DNA of 64,000 nt from Paludibacteraceae bacterium (GCA_017387515.1 JAFOFC010000038.1:1-64000); one strand, 5' to 3'; positions 9,810 to 19,550 are shown, numbered from the stretch's first letter. Translations and numbers: made by a program. Notes: generated by a model from the letters alone, not told the origin.

Positions 9810-11798
9810 ATGCCATACAGAAAACTCACCGCTGCAGAAATCACTCAACTGCAACAACAACATTGCACTTGCGACAATTGGGACAACATTCAAGTTGTAC
9901 CATCGTTCACACCACAATACGTTAAACACGTACATTTTACTGGCAATATTCAATTAGGAGTTTTTGAAAAAACATTCATCCTAGACGGAGGAATCCCAAG
10001 GCACAGCGGGTTATATCACTCTAGCATCCACAATTGCACCATAGGCAATAACGTATACATTTCGCGTATACATCGCTACATAGCCAACTATCAAATAGGC
10101 GACGATTGCTTTATCGAAAACACCGAATGCATTACCACCACAGAAAACACCAGTTTTGGTAATGGCATACGCGTATCAGTTTTAAACGAAACTGGCGGTC
10201 GGTCTATTGCTATTTGCAACAAACTATCGTCGCAATTGGCCTACATCATGACCTTATACCGTCACCGTGCGGCAACCATAGAACGTATCGATCAAATTAT
10301 ACAAGAGTACACCAATCAAATTAGCGCAAACTACGGCACCATTGGCAAGCAGGTTCAAATTACCAGTTGCGGCACCATAAAAAATGTGTATATAGGTGAT
10401 TATGCACGCCTTGAAAGCGCTAACGAACTAAAAAACGGTAGCATTAACAGCAACGCAGCCGACCCCATCTACATCGGGAATGGAGTAATGGCCAAAAACT
10501 TTATTCTATCATCGGGAGCACAAGTAACCGAAGCCACGCTTATAGAAAATTGCTTTATAGGCCAAGGTACCCAATTGGGCAAACACTTCTCGATATACGA
10601 TTCTGTTTACTTTAGCAATTGCCAAGGTTTTCATGGCGAGGCCTGTGCCATTTTTGGCGGTCCGTTTACCGTTACGCACCACAAATCAAGTTTACTCATT
10701 GCGGGCATGTTCTCTTTCTTAAATGCGGGCAGTGGTTCAAACCAAAGCAACCACATGTACAAACTTGGGCCTATTCACCAAGGGGTAGTAGAAAGAGGTT
10801 CAAAAACCACCAGCGATTCTTACGTGCTATGGCCTGCAAAAATTGGGGCATTCTCGTTGGTAATGGGACGCCACCATCACCACTCCGATACATCCAACTT
10901 ACCATTCTCGTATTTAATTGAGAATGACGACGATACACATATTGTTCCGGGGGTAAACTTACGCAGTGTGGGCACCATCCGCGACGCCCAAAAATGGCCA
11001 AAACGCGACAAACGCAAAGACCCCGAAAAGTTAGACCAAATTAACTTTAACCTACTAAGCCCCTACACCATTCAAAAGATGTATGCGGGCATCAACATCC
11101 TAGAGACCCTTAAAGAATTATCGGGCGAGACATCCGAAACATACACCTATCAAAGTACCATCATCAAACACTCGTCGCTATTTAATGGCATTAAATACTA
11201 CCAAATGGCCATCAATAAATTTTTAGGCAACTCCATTATTAAACGACTAGAAATTACCCCATTTAAGTCGATTGACGAGATTAGAAATCGCTTAAAACCA
11301 GACACCGCTATTGGCACCGGTTCGTGGGTAGACTTATCGGGTATGATTGCACCACAAAGCCAAATAGACCAACTTTTAAACGATATTGATAACAACGTAC
11401 TACAAACATTAGACGATATTAATCAACGTTTCCAAAGTATCCACGCCAATTATTATAGCTATGAATGGACATGGGCCCTTCAAAAAATAGAAGAACGCCT
11501 AGGCAAGCCCTACACCGAGTTTACGGTGCAAGATATTATTGACATAGCGTTAACGTGGAAAAAAAGCGTAGTAGACCTTGATCAACTTTTGTACGAAGAC
11601 GCCAAAAAAGAATTTACCCTTATTTCTAAAACTGGCTTTGGTGTTGACGGCGACGAAACCACCAAGCAATTAGACTTTATCAACGTACGCGGCCAGTTTG
11701 AGAACAATCCTTTTGTTAAAGAGGTACAACAACACATCGAAAAGAAATCTGCTCTATGCCAAGAACTGATAGACAGAATTAGTCCATTATTAGCATGA
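9810..11798 (+). CDS. DUF4954 family protein with left-handed beta-helix repeats
   Basis: A 662-residue cytoplasmic protein of a family found mainly in Bacteroidota, with no established function that I know of. The N-terminal half shows hexapeptide-type repeats (IHNCTIGNNVYIS, YQIGDDCFIENTE, IKNVYIGDYARLE, ATLIENCFIGQGTQLG) typical of UDP-GlcNAc-acyltransferase-like helices. The middle has the segment MGRHHHHSDTSNLPFSYL, a possible metal or catalytic site. The C-terminal ~200 residues are charged and helical. The ATG at 9810 follows the hflX stop by 10 bp; the reading frame runs further 5' but only inside hflX. Its stop overlaps the next gene as ATGA. A sugar-nucleotide or acyltransferase-related role is only a fold-based guess. 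Confidence 0.85.
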   Translation: MPYRKLTAAEITQLQQQHCTCDNWDNIQVVPSFTPQYVKHVHFTGNIQLGVFEKTFILDGGIPRHSGLYHSSIHNCTIGNNVYISRIHRYIANYQIGDDCFIENTECITTTENTSFGNGIRVSVLNETGGRSIAICNKLSSQLAYIMTLYRHRAATIERIDQIIQEYTNQISANYGTIGKQVQITSCGTIKNVYIGDYARLESANELKNGSINSNAADPIYIGNGVMAKNFILSSGAQVTEATLIENCFIGQGTQLGKHFSIYDSVYFSNCQGFHGEACAIFGGPFTVTHHKSSLLIAGMFSFLNAGSGSNQSNHMYKLGPIHQGVVERGSKTTSDSYVLWPAKIGAFSLVMGRHHHHSDTSNLPFSYLIENDDDTHIVPGVNLRSVGTIRDAQKWPKRDKRKDPEKLDQINFNLLSPYTIQKMYAGINILETLKELSGETSETYTYQSTIIKHSSLFNGIKYYQMAINKFLGNSIIKRLEITPFKSIDEIRNRLKPDTAIGTGSWVDLSGMIAPQSQIDQLLNDIDNNVLQTLDDINQRFQSIHANYYSYEWTWALQKIEERLGKPYTEFTVQDIIDIALTWKKSVVDLDQLLYEDAKKEFTLISKTGFGVDGDETTKQLDFINVRGQFENNPFVKEVQQHIEKKSALCQELIDRISPLLA

Positions 11799-12577
11799 AG
11801 CAGACCTTATTTCAAATAAAGGCATACCTCAAGCATTGGTTTACATCGCATAGCAAAAGAGGAGACGGCGTGCATTCGCCGTTTATTTTCTCGTTTATTA
11901 CCGATATAAAGAACGAGAAAAACCCCTACTATGCCTACAAAACCATCGAACAAATTAGACAAAACCTACTAAACGACAACAGTTCTATACAGGTAACCGA
12001 CTATGGATCAGGCAAATCGCGAACACGCACCATTTCGTCCATAGAAAAGCGAAGCGCCAAATCGGCCAAACAAGCACAACTTTTGTTTCGCATGGTCAAT
12101 GCCTACCAGCCACAAACCATCATCGATTTAGGCACTTGCCTGGGAACAAGCACTTTGTACTTAGCCAATGGCCAACCCACAGCAACGGTGTACACCTTTG
12201 AAGGCTGTCCAGAGACAGCAAAAATAGCTACTCGCAACTTTCAAAACGCCAATACTAGCAACATAAAACTAGTTTTAGGAGATATAACAGACACATTACC
12301 AAATACATTACAACATCTACCACAAATAGATTTTGTTTTTTTCGACGCCAACCACCAAAAAAAGCCTACCCTTGCCTACTTTAGCCATTGTGTTAACAAA
12401 GCAAGCAAGAATGCCGTATTTGTATTTGACGACATTCATTGGTCCGAACAAATGCAAGAAGCCTGGGAAATTGTACGTCAACATCCCAACGTGTCGGTAA
12501 GCGTTGATTTATACCATTTGGGCATCTTATTTTTTAATCCCGAGCTAAAACCAGCACACTACAACATCAAATTGTAA
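11795..12577 (+). CDS. Class I SAM-dependent methyltransferase, O-methyltransferase-like
   Basis: 260 residues. SAM-binding motif I is IIDLGTCLGTSTLYLA near residues 109-124; the acidic post-I segment is VYTFEGC, motif IV is DFVFFDANH and motif V/VI is NAVFVFDDIHW. The N-terminal segment with DGVHSPFIFSFI and DYGSGKSRTRTISS is characteristic of a Bacteroidota methyltransferase group of unknown substrate. The start ATG overlaps the upstream stop (ATGA), suggesting translational coupling with the DUF4954 protein. Confidence 0.85.
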   Translation: MKQTLFQIKAYLKHWFTSHSKRGDGVHSPFIFSFITDIKNEKNPYYAYKTIEQIRQNLLNDNSSIQVTDYGSGKSRTRTISSIEKRSAKSAKQAQLLFRMVNAYQPQTIIDLGTCLGTSTLYLANGQPTATVYTFEGCPETAKIATRNFQNANTSNIKLVLGDITDTLPNTLQHLPQIDFVFFDANHQKKPTLAYFSHCVNKASKNAVFVFDDIHWSEQMQEAWEIVRQHPNVSVSVDLYHLGILFFNPELKPAHYNIKL

Positions 12578-12581
12578 TAGC

Positions 12582-13094
12582 ATGAAACCTTACACCAAAA
12601 CAGGCGACAAAGGAACAACCTCGCTTATAGGCGGCAAGCGGGTGGCAAAAACCGATGCCCACCTAGAAGTTTACGGAACGCTAGACGAGTTGAGCAGTTT
12701 TATTGGATTACTCAAACAATATACAACACCCAATAACACAGCCACTTTGCATCAAATACAAGAAACACTGGTACTTATCAACGCCTTGTTTGCCAACGAC
12801 AACCCCACATGGGACAACCAACATCCCTTTGAATCTAAACTCATCTGCCAATTAGAGCAAGAGATAGACCAAATCGATCAAGAACTACCCCCCATCAACT
12901 GCTTTTTAATACCAGGAACCTGTCCATGCAATGCGTTGTGTAATATATGCCGTTGCATCTGCCGCAGAGCCGAACGACACATCCACCAAATAGAGCTATT
13001 ACCCAATCAACAAAATGCATCCGTTTATATAAATCGACTATCAGATTATTTTTTTGTATTAGGTAGATTTTATGAACAACACATAGAAAAATAG
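12582..13094 (+). CDS. Cob(I)alamin adenosyltransferase, PduO type
   Basis: Transfers adenosyl from ATP to cob(I)alamin to make coenzyme B12. The 170 residues show the ATP-binding N-terminus YTKTGDKGTTSLIGG, the ECRDELSS-like segment (YGTLDELSSFIG), the signature CRRAER near 127-132 and YINRLSDYFFVLGR at the end. Unusually, seven cysteines lie between residues 107 and 127 (C107, C114, C116, C120, C123, C125, C127), where most homologues have small residues. It starts 4 bp after the methyltransferase stop. Family assignment is firm; the cysteine cluster is unexplained. Confidence 0.92.
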   Translation: MKPYTKTGDKGTTSLIGGKRVAKTDAHLEVYGTLDELSSFIGLLKQYTTPNNTATLHQIQETLVLINALFANDNPTWDNQHPFESKLICQLEQEIDQIDQELPPINCFLIPGTCPCNALCNICRCICRRAERHIHQIELLPNQQNASVYINRLSDYFFVLGRFYEQHIEK

Positions 13095-13102
13095 GCGTTA
13101 CC

Positions 13103-13135
13103 TTATTGTCATCATCATTTTTTTAGTTATATTTG
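13103..13135 (+). promoter_or_regulatory. Promoter of the DUF2795 gene
   Basis: TTATTG ending at 13108 and TATATTTG at 13128-13135, spaced 19 bp, 54 bp before the ATG. Confidence 0.6.
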
Positions 13136-13189
13136 CAAACGCTTGTTATAAGCGCATCGTTCATGTTTTACGTAATAAACTAATTAACA

Positions 13190-13411
13190 ATGTATTGGAC
13201 ACTAGAACTAGCGTCAAAATTAGAAGATGCTCCATGGCCAGCCACAAAAGACGAGTTAATTGACTATGCCGTTCGCTCTGGCGCCCCACTTGAAGTCATT
13301 GAAAACCTTCAAGAAATTGAAGATGAGGGAGATGTGTACGAAACCATAGAGGATATTTGGCCAGATTACCCTAGCAAAGAAGATTTCTTCTTTAACGAAG
13401 ACGAATATTAA
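13190..13411 (+). CDS. Small acidic DUF2795-family protein
   Basis: A 73-residue, very acidic cytoplasmic protein (MYWTLELASKLEDAPWPATKDELIDYAVRSG...). The DELIDYAVRSGAPLEVIENLQEI core matches the DUF2795 pattern seen as a stand-alone small protein in Bacteroidota. The function is unknown to me. It has its own promoter and precedes the T9SS operon by 114 bp; an AT-rich spacer with another TAnnTTTG box separates them. Conservation rather than context supports it as a real gene. Confidence 0.85.
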   Translation: MYWTLELASKLEDAPWPATKDELIDYAVRSGAPLEVIENLQEIEDEGDVYETIEDIWPDYPSKEDFFFNEDEY

Positions 13412-13438
13412 AATTTTTCTTTTTTTGTTATTTTTTCT

Positions 13439-13446
13439 TATTTTTG
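13439..13446 (+). promoter_or_regulatory. -7 box of the porPKLMN operon
   Basis: TATTTTTG fits TAnnTTTG, about 80 bp before the porP ATG. The upstream T-rich sequence shows no well-spaced -33 box. Confidence 0.45.
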
Positions 13447-13525
13447 CAGAAATAACAAAAAAAATATACTAAAAAAATAGCAAGAAAAACAAACCAATAA
13501 TAAGGTATACATACAATCATACAGT

Positions 13526-14473
13526 ATGAGAAAATTATTTATTGTCTTTGTCTTTCTTGTATCAGTCCTAACCACAACGCACGGGCAACAAACCATACTA
13601 TTCAGTCAATACATGAATAACTTGGTTATCAACAACCCTGCAGCAGTAGGACACAATGACATGATAAACGTAGGGGGCAGTTTTCGTTCGCAATACGCAG
13701 GATTTGAAGGCGCTCCTATTGTATATAATGTTGGAGCAGACATCGGCTTCAATATTAGTAAAACCAAACACGGTGCTGGCATTAATTTCTATGACAATAC
13801 CGTTGGTTTATTTCGTTTTCAAGATGTGAATCTTGATTATGCCTATCGAATTCCTATCAAAGATGGCTTTTTAAGTGCTGGTATATCCATCAACTTTACC
13901 ACGGTAAGTTACGATACAGACCGATTGCACACCGTTGATAGCGAATACCATTCATCTGACGATCCAAGCATTGCACAAAGCAACGGCAATGATTTTAAGA
14001 TGGATTTAGGAGTAGGCGTTATGTACAAAAATAAGACTTGGTTTGCAGGAATCTCGTTGTTAAACGTTTTAGCGCCTAAATACAAGTTAAGCAGTACAAG
14101 CGAAACAAACCTATTTGATAAAAGCAGAAATTTAATTTTTATTGGCGGATACAATATTTCTTTTACAAATCCGTTATATAAGTTGAAGGTATCAGCTGCT
14201 ATTAACACCGATTTTGTAAGTTGGAGCGGTATTGCAAACGCCAATATTGAATACAAAGAACGTTACTGGGGAGGATTGGGTTACAGAATAGATGGTGCTG
14301 TGGTCTTTATGGCAGGAATTAGGGTATTAAACGGATTAAACATTGCTTACTCGTTCGATTTGCCAACATCTAGCCTGATTCGTTCCGCAGGTTCGCACGA
14401 AGTTTCACTTTCGTATAGTTTCAATATTGAATTATCAAAGAAAAATAAATATAAAAGCATAAGATACTTATAA
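13526..14473 (+). CDS. porP: T9SS membrane protein PorP/SprF
   Basis: Outer-membrane component of type IX secretion. The 315 residues begin with a signal peptide cleaved about after THGQ at residue 20. The PorP/SprF hallmark FSQYMNNLVINNPAAVGHND follows, and then a series of amphipathic beta-strands. It is the first gene of porP-porK-porL-porM-porN, the same order as in Porphyromonas gingivalis. From published work on the family, PorP interacts with the PorK/PorN ring and anchors it at the outer membrane. Confidence 0.93.
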   Translation: MRKLFIVFVFLVSVLTTTHGQQTILFSQYMNNLVINNPAAVGHNDMINVGGSFRSQYAGFEGAPIVYNVGADIGFNISKTKHGAGINFYDNTVGLFRFQDVNLDYAYRIPIKDGFLSAGISINFTTVSYDTDRLHTVDSEYHSSDDPSIAQSNGNDFKMDLGVGVMYKNKTWFAGISLLNVLAPKYKLSSTSETNLFDKSRNLIFIGGYNISFTNPLYKLKVSAAINTDFVSWSGIANANIEYKERYWGGLGYRIDGAVVFMAGIRVLNGLNIAYSFDLPTSSLIRSAGSHEVSLSYSFNIELSKKNKYKSIRYL

Positions 14474-14492
14474 GTACAACCTTAAATTAAAC

Positions 14493-16028
14493 ATGAGAAA
14501 GTTACTTTTACCTCTATTAGCGACTTTAGTCCTAGCAAGTTGCAGCAACTCAGGTAGCGGCGAGTTAGTGGGCGTTGAAGGTACTGCGTGGTCAGAACCC
14601 AACCCCTACGGAATGGTATTTATTAAACAAGGTTCATTTACCATGGGACCTAACGACCAAGATGCTGCTTGGGCTTCATCTACTCAATCTAAAGTGGTAT
14701 CTATCGATGCCTTTTGGATGGATGAAACCGAAATTACCAACCGCGAGTACAAACAATTCGTATATTGGGTGCGCGACTCTATTGCACGCGAAAAAATAGT
14801 AGCGGCAGAAGAAGAAGATCCAGGTTGGGAAACTTCTACCTTTGTTGACAAACGTAAAAAAGATCTTCCATACGAAAGCGAAAGCGAAGAATCTGGTAAA
14901 GGAGCTGTATTGTACAAAGACAGCAATCGTCCAGGTTACGCTAACAACGATGAAAATGCAAACAGACGTCCTAAATTAAATTGGGACGAAGAAATTCCTT
15001 GGACTAAACCAAGCACAGAGGCGCAAGCTAAAGCTATCGACTCTATGTTCTACGCTCCAGAAGAAACCTTAGCTTCTGCCGGTTTAGAATTAAATGGTCA
15101 AATTTTGAACTACAAATATTTGTGGATTGACTACAACCAAGCTGCTCTTAAACGCAACAAATTCAACTCGAATAAAGGTCGTTACGAAAGCGATTTGTCG
15201 TTGCTAGGCAAAGGCAAAGATAGCGCAGACGTAATGGTTAAGAAAGACACCTCGTACATTGACGAAAATGGTCATATCGTAAACAAAACCATGTTTGTTG
15301 AATTACGCAGCCGTCGCGACTTTATCTCATCTCGCATTATCAACGTATATCCTGACACCTTGTGCTGGATTCGCGACTTTACCTATGCTTACAACGAACC
15401 TTACATGAAAATGTACTTCTACCACGATGGTTACGGTGACTATCCTGTAGTAGGCGTTAGTTGGGAACAAGCAAGCGCATTCTGCCACTGGCGTACACAA
15501 TACTACAACGCGGCTCAAATTAAAAACGGCCAACCTATTGTACAAGACTACCGTCTTCCTACCGAATCAGAATGGGAATACGCAGCACGTGGTGGTCGTC
15601 AACTTTCTATGTATCCTTGGGGTGGTACTTACATCCGTACAGCAAAAGGTTGTTTCTTGGGTAACTTTAAACCTATGCACGGCAACTACACCGTTGATGG
15701 TTATATGATTGCGGCAAAAGTAGGTTCTTTCCCTCCTAACGATTATGGTTTGTACGATATGTCGGGTAACGTAGCAGAATGGACCTCATCTGCGTTCCAC
15801 GAATCAAACTATAGTTTTGTAAACGACTTGAACCCAAGTTATAATTACAACGCTAAATCTAGCGACCCAGAAATCATGAAACGTAAAGTAATTCGTGGTG
15901 GTTCATGGAAAGATATAGGCTACTACCTACAATGCGGTACTCGTACCTACGAATACCAAACAGAAACACGCTCGTACATCGGTTTCCGCTGCGTACGTAG
16001 CATCATTGGAGCAAATTATCAAAATTAA
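14493..16028 (+). CDS. porK: T9SS ring lipoprotein PorK/GldK
   Basis: 511-residue outer-membrane lipoprotein that forms the periplasmic ring with PorN. The lipobox is LASC with the acylated Cys at residue 17. The body is a formylglycine-generating-enzyme (sulfatase-modifying) fold: MVFIKQGSFTMGP, DAFWMDETEITNREY, YPVVGVSWEQASAFCHW, RLPTESEWEYAARGG, YDMSGNVAEWTSSAF and VIRGGSWKD ... GFRCVR. An acidic insertion at about residues 105-170 separates the first strands, as in other GldK proteins. It lies 20 bp after porP. Confidence 0.96.
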   Translation: MRKLLLPLLATLVLASCSNSGSGELVGVEGTAWSEPNPYGMVFIKQGSFTMGPNDQDAAWASSTQSKVVSIDAFWMDETEITNREYKQFVYWVRDSIAREKIVAAEEEDPGWETSTFVDKRKKDLPYESESEESGKGAVLYKDSNRPGYANNDENANRRPKLNWDEEIPWTKPSTEAQAKAIDSMFYAPEETLASAGLELNGQILNYKYLWIDYNQAALKRNKFNSNKGRYESDLSLLGKGKDSADVMVKKDTSYIDENGHIVNKTMFVELRSRRDFISSRIINVYPDTLCWIRDFTYAYNEPYMKMYFYHDGYGDYPVVGVSWEQASAFCHWRTQYYNAAQIKNGQPIVQDYRLPTESEWEYAARGGRQLSMYPWGGTYIRTAKGCFLGNFKPMHGNYTVDGYMIAAKVGSFPPNDYGLYDMSGNVAEWTSSAFHESNYSFVNDLNPSYNYNAKSSDPEIMKRKVIRGGSWKDIGYYLQCGTRTYEYQTETRSYIGFRCVRSIIGANYQN

Positions 16029-16059
16029 ATAAAACATTAATCTTAAAATCATTGAAAAA

Positions 16060-16902
16060 ATGGCAAAAGAAAGTTTTTTAAGCAGTCCTAAAGGCAAAAA
16101 AATTGTTGGCTATGCATACGGTTTTGGTGCTGCCATCGTAATCGTAGGTGCATTATTCAAAATTCTTCACTTACCTGGTGCTAGTGTTGTGTTAACCCTA
16201 GGTATGGGTACCGAAGCATTACTATTCGCTCTTTCGGCATTCGAAGATCCACACAAAGAATGCCACTGGGATTTGGTATTCCCACAACTAGAAGGTGGTG
16301 AAGGTGGTCCTATCATGGGCGCGGCTCCTGCTGCTGCTCCTGCTGCTAAATCTGGCAACTCAATTGACGACATTGCTCAAGCTGGCAAATTGTCTGAAAG
16401 CGATGTACAAAAATTAAACGACGGCATCCGCAAATTGAGCGAAACTGCTGCACAAATCTCTGATGTTACAGCTGCTGTATCTGCTTCTAGCAACTACGCA
16501 CGTAACATGAATGCTGCATCTGACGCAATTGGTGCATTTGCTGCTACCCAAACTAGCTTGAAAGCTTCTTCTGACTCTTTGTTTGCTTCATATAAAACTG
16601 TAGCAGAAAGCATGTCGAACGTTGCTGCTGACGCTAAAGGTTATATGACAGAAATGCAAGGTATCACCAAAAACTTGTCAGCTATCAACGCAAGCTACGA
16701 AATGCAAGTTAAATCGATCAGCGAACAAGCTGGTATCGTAAACGACGTAAACGACAACTTGAAAAAAATCCAAACCGCTATGGACGCTGCTTCTGCAGAA
16801 ACCATCGCATTCAAAGACCAAGCTACCAAACTTACTCAACAAGTTAGCAGCTTGAACAATGTTTACGGTAACATGTTGAACGCATTCGGTGCGAGAGTAT
16901 AA
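16060..16902 (+). CDS. porL: T9SS motor protein PorL/GldL
   Basis: Inner-membrane component of the proton-driven T9SS/gliding motor, paired with PorM. The 280 residues begin MAKESFLSSPKGKKIVGYAYGFGAA. They contain two membrane helices at about residues 16-36 and 43-62, including the motif FKILHLPGA. The second helix carries the conserved Glu (GTEALLFALSAFE) that, from work on GldL, is linked to proton coupling. An Ala-rich linker and a long coiled-coil cytoplasmic tail follow. Codon use indicates high expression. Confidence 0.96.
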   Translation: MAKESFLSSPKGKKIVGYAYGFGAAIVIVGALFKILHLPGASVVLTLGMGTEALLFALSAFEDPHKECHWDLVFPQLEGGEGGPIMGAAPAAAPAAKSGNSIDDIAQAGKLSESDVQKLNDGIRKLSETAAQISDVTAAVSASSNYARNMNAASDAIGAFAATQTSLKASSDSLFASYKTVAESMSNVAADAKGYMTEMQGITKNLSAINASYEMQVKSISEQAGIVNDVNDNLKKIQTAMDAASAETIAFKDQATKLTQQVSSLNNVYGNMLNAFGARV

Positions 16903-16939
16903 TTTCTTTTACTAACACTTAATAGACTAATATAAGAAT

Positions 16940-18511
16940 ATGAGTGCAGCAAATTGTCCGGAAACACCAAGGCAGAAGATGATTAGTATGATGTACATCG
17001 TACTAACGGCAATGCTTGCATTGAACGTATCTACCGATGTGCTAAACGGCTTCACCCTAGTACAGGACAGCCTTAACAAAACCCTATATAGCTCTGAGTT
17101 AAAAAACAACGCGCTTTATAACCAATTCTCTGATTTAAAATCAAGAAACCCAGAAAAAGTGGGCGAATGGTTAGACAAAGCATACGATGTTAGAAAACAA
17201 ACTCAAGAACTATACAACGAGATTGAGCAACTTAAAAAAGACATGGTAGCAGCTGCAGACGGCGACACCATCAACTATCCTAATATCGAAAACAAAGATA
17301 ATGTTGACGTTGGTGCGCAAATCGCCCTAGACTCTACCAAACCTGTTAAAGAACAACGTGGTGTTATCTTAAAAGATCGCCTAAATACTTATGCCGCAAA
17401 CATGGCAGCATTGGTTCAAAAAGACAGCGCAAAAGTTGCTGCTATTAAAGAAAACTTTAACACAGAAGATAAAATTGTAAACGGCGACAAACAATCGTGG
17501 GAAACCGCACGTTTTAGCTCTATGCCAGTTTCTGCCTGTGTTACCTTGTTGACCAAAATTCAATCAGACTTGCGTTACACCGAATCTGAAGTTGTAGGTT
17601 ATTTGAAAAACCAAGTTGACGCTAGCGACTTCCGTGTAAATAAAATTACCGCAGAAGTTATTCCTGTGTCTTCTTACGTTACTCGCGGTGGCAACTACCA
17701 AGCTCGCATCATTTTGGCTGCCGTTGACTCAACTCAACGCCCCAAAATTACCTTGAATGGCGAAGTGCTAGAAAGTTCTAACTACGAAGTTAACTGCTCT
17801 AAAGTAGGTACATTTGATATCGCTGGTACCATTGAACTACCAAGAGCCGACGGTAGCATTGAACCTTATCATTTTAGCAGCTCATACATTGTAGGTGAAC
17901 CTACTGCTGTAATTTCTGCCGACATGATGAACGTATTCTATGCTGGTATTGAAAACCCAATTAGCGTATCTGTTCCTGGTGTTGCCGCTCAAAACATCCA
18001 AGTTAACATTAGCAATGCCGACATCAAACGTACTGCTAAAGGTTGGAGCGTTAAACCACGCAAAGTAGGTGTAGAATGTAACATTACCGTAGCTGCAAAA
18101 ATGTCTGATGGTAAAGTACAAGGCATTGGTAAAAAATCATTCCGCGTAAAAGCGTTGCCAGACCCAGTTGCCTACATCTCTTATCAAGCAGATGGTCGTG
18201 AGCAAAAATACAAAGGTCAAGGTAAACCTATTGCAAAAGGTAACCTAGTAAGTGCTCCTGGCATACGTGCTGAACTTCCAGACGCAGACCTAGATGTAAA
18301 ATACCGCGTAGTAGGTTACGATTTAACATCGTTCGACTCAATGGGTAACTCAATGAAACAAACATCTAACTCAGCAGCATTTACATCGGCACAAAAGCAA
18401 ACTATACAACGTATGACTAAAGGCAAAACATTCTTTATTTCTCGTATTAGAGCCATTGGTCCTGACGGAATTGAAAGAGTATTGCCTGCAATTGACGTAA
18501 CTGTAAACTAA
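16940..18511 (+). CDS. porM: T9SS motor/periplasmic protein PorM/GldM
   Basis: 523-residue protein with a short cytoplasmic N-terminus (ETPRQKMISMMYIVLTAMLALNV), one membrane helix at about residues 15-35 and a long periplasmic part. GldM/PorM structures show four domains (D1-D4) here; the sequence has a helical D1 followed by Ig-like beta-rich segments. It transmits energy from the PorL motor to the PorK/PorN ring. It lies 37 bp after porL and 9 bp before porN. Confidence 0.96.
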   Translation: MSAANCPETPRQKMISMMYIVLTAMLALNVSTDVLNGFTLVQDSLNKTLYSSELKNNALYNQFSDLKSRNPEKVGEWLDKAYDVRKQTQELYNEIEQLKKDMVAAADGDTINYPNIENKDNVDVGAQIALDSTKPVKEQRGVILKDRLNTYAANMAALVQKDSAKVAAIKENFNTEDKIVNGDKQSWETARFSSMPVSACVTLLTKIQSDLRYTESEVVGYLKNQVDASDFRVNKITAEVIPVSSYVTRGGNYQARIILAAVDSTQRPKITLNGEVLESSNYEVNCSKVGTFDIAGTIELPRADGSIEPYHFSSSYIVGEPTAVISADMMNVFYAGIENPISVSVPGVAAQNIQVNISNADIKRTAKGWSVKPRKVGVECNITVAAKMSDGKVQGIGKKSFRVKALPDPVAYISYQADGREQKYKGQGKPIAKGNLVSAPGIRAELPDADLDVKYRVVGYDLTSFDSMGNSMKQTSNSAAFTSAQKQTIQRMTKGKTFFISRIRAIGPDGIERVLPAIDVTVN

Positions 18512-18520
18512 TACGATTAT

Positions 18521-19408
18521 ATGAAAGCGTTTAATAGAATATTAACTTTTGGGTTATTTTTAGTATTGCCATTAGTTGCCAATGCACAAGAAGCAGAGAA
18601 TTCGTTCTTTGACGAAACAGGTGACGTTGCAGCTATTACCAATCTTCCAACCAGTATATCGTTGGAAGAAAGAAAGCCCATTGAATACAACAATCCTAGG
18701 GCAGACGACGTTCTTTGGCAACGAGTGGTATATCGCATCATTGACCTTCGCGAAAAAATGAATTATCCTTTGTATTTTCCCGAAGAAGCAAGCGACAACC
18801 GTCAAAGTTTATTTACCACTATTTTCCGCTTGTTCGAAGAAGATAAAGTTAGAGCATACAAATATCTTGACAATAAGGAAATCTTCACAGAGGAGCACCG
18901 TGTTGACTTTGATGAGTTTGTAAAATCGTACGACATTTTGCTAACCGTTAAAACCGACTCTATCACAGGTGACACCTTAAGTGCAGAAATTGACGAAAGT
19001 AACATTCCTAATCGCGAAATAGTAAAATACTATGCAAAAGAGGTATGGTACTTTGACAAACACAATTCTGTATTTACCGTACGCTTAATAGCATTGTGCC
19101 CCATTTGGTACAAAGAAGATTATGAATTGGGATTGCAAAAGTTCCCCTTGTTCTGGGTACCATACGACGATATGCGTCCTTACCTAGCACAACAAGAAGC
19201 TCTTATCTCTGACAAGAACAACGGTGCTCGCGAAACCATGGACGATTTATTCATTAAACGCCGTTTTGGTAGCTATATCTTTAAAGAATCTAGCATCATG
19301 AACCGTAACATCTTACAGTACAACAATACGGCAGAAGAAATGCATAAAGAACAAGAACGCATCAAAACATTTATTATCAACTTTGAACAAGATTTGTGGG
19401 AATACTAA
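18521..19408 (+). CDS. porN: T9SS ring protein PorN/GldN
   Basis: 295-residue periplasmic protein with a signal peptide (MKAFNRILTFGLFLVLPLVANAQ). It contains GldN-type segments DVLWQRVVYRIIDLREKMN, HRVDFDEFVKSYDIL, YYAKEVWYFDK, VRLIALCPIWYKED and DDLFIKRRFGSYIFKESS. It forms the ring with PorK and is the last gene of the operon, followed 19 bp later by a strong terminator. Confidence 0.95.
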   Translation: MKAFNRILTFGLFLVLPLVANAQEAENSFFDETGDVAAITNLPTSISLEERKPIEYNNPRADDVLWQRVVYRIIDLREKMNYPLYFPEEASDNRQSLFTTIFRLFEEDKVRAYKYLDNKEIFTEEHRVDFDEFVKSYDILLTVKTDSITGDTLSAEIDESNIPNREIVKYYAKEVWYFDKHNSVFTVRLIALCPIWYKEDYELGLQKFPLFWVPYDDMRPYLAQQEALISDKNNGARETMDDLFIKRRFGSYIFKESSIMNRNILQYNNTAEEMHKEQERIKTFIINFEQDLWEY

Positions 19409-19426
19409 ACCACCACTTATCATACA

Positions 19427-19462
19427 AAAAAAAGGAGAATACACGTTATTCTCCTTTTTTTA
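19427..19462 (+). terminator. Terminator of the porPKLMN operon
   Basis: Stem GGAGAATA (19434-19441) / TATTCTCC (19447-19454), flanked by an A run and a T run, right after porN. Confidence 0.9.
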
Positions 19463-19550
19463 TACCTTATACTAACGATTTTTAATATATTTTACTAGAT
19501 AAAAAGCACTATATTTTAAAAATCTATTCTGCAAAACAAAAGATAATCAT

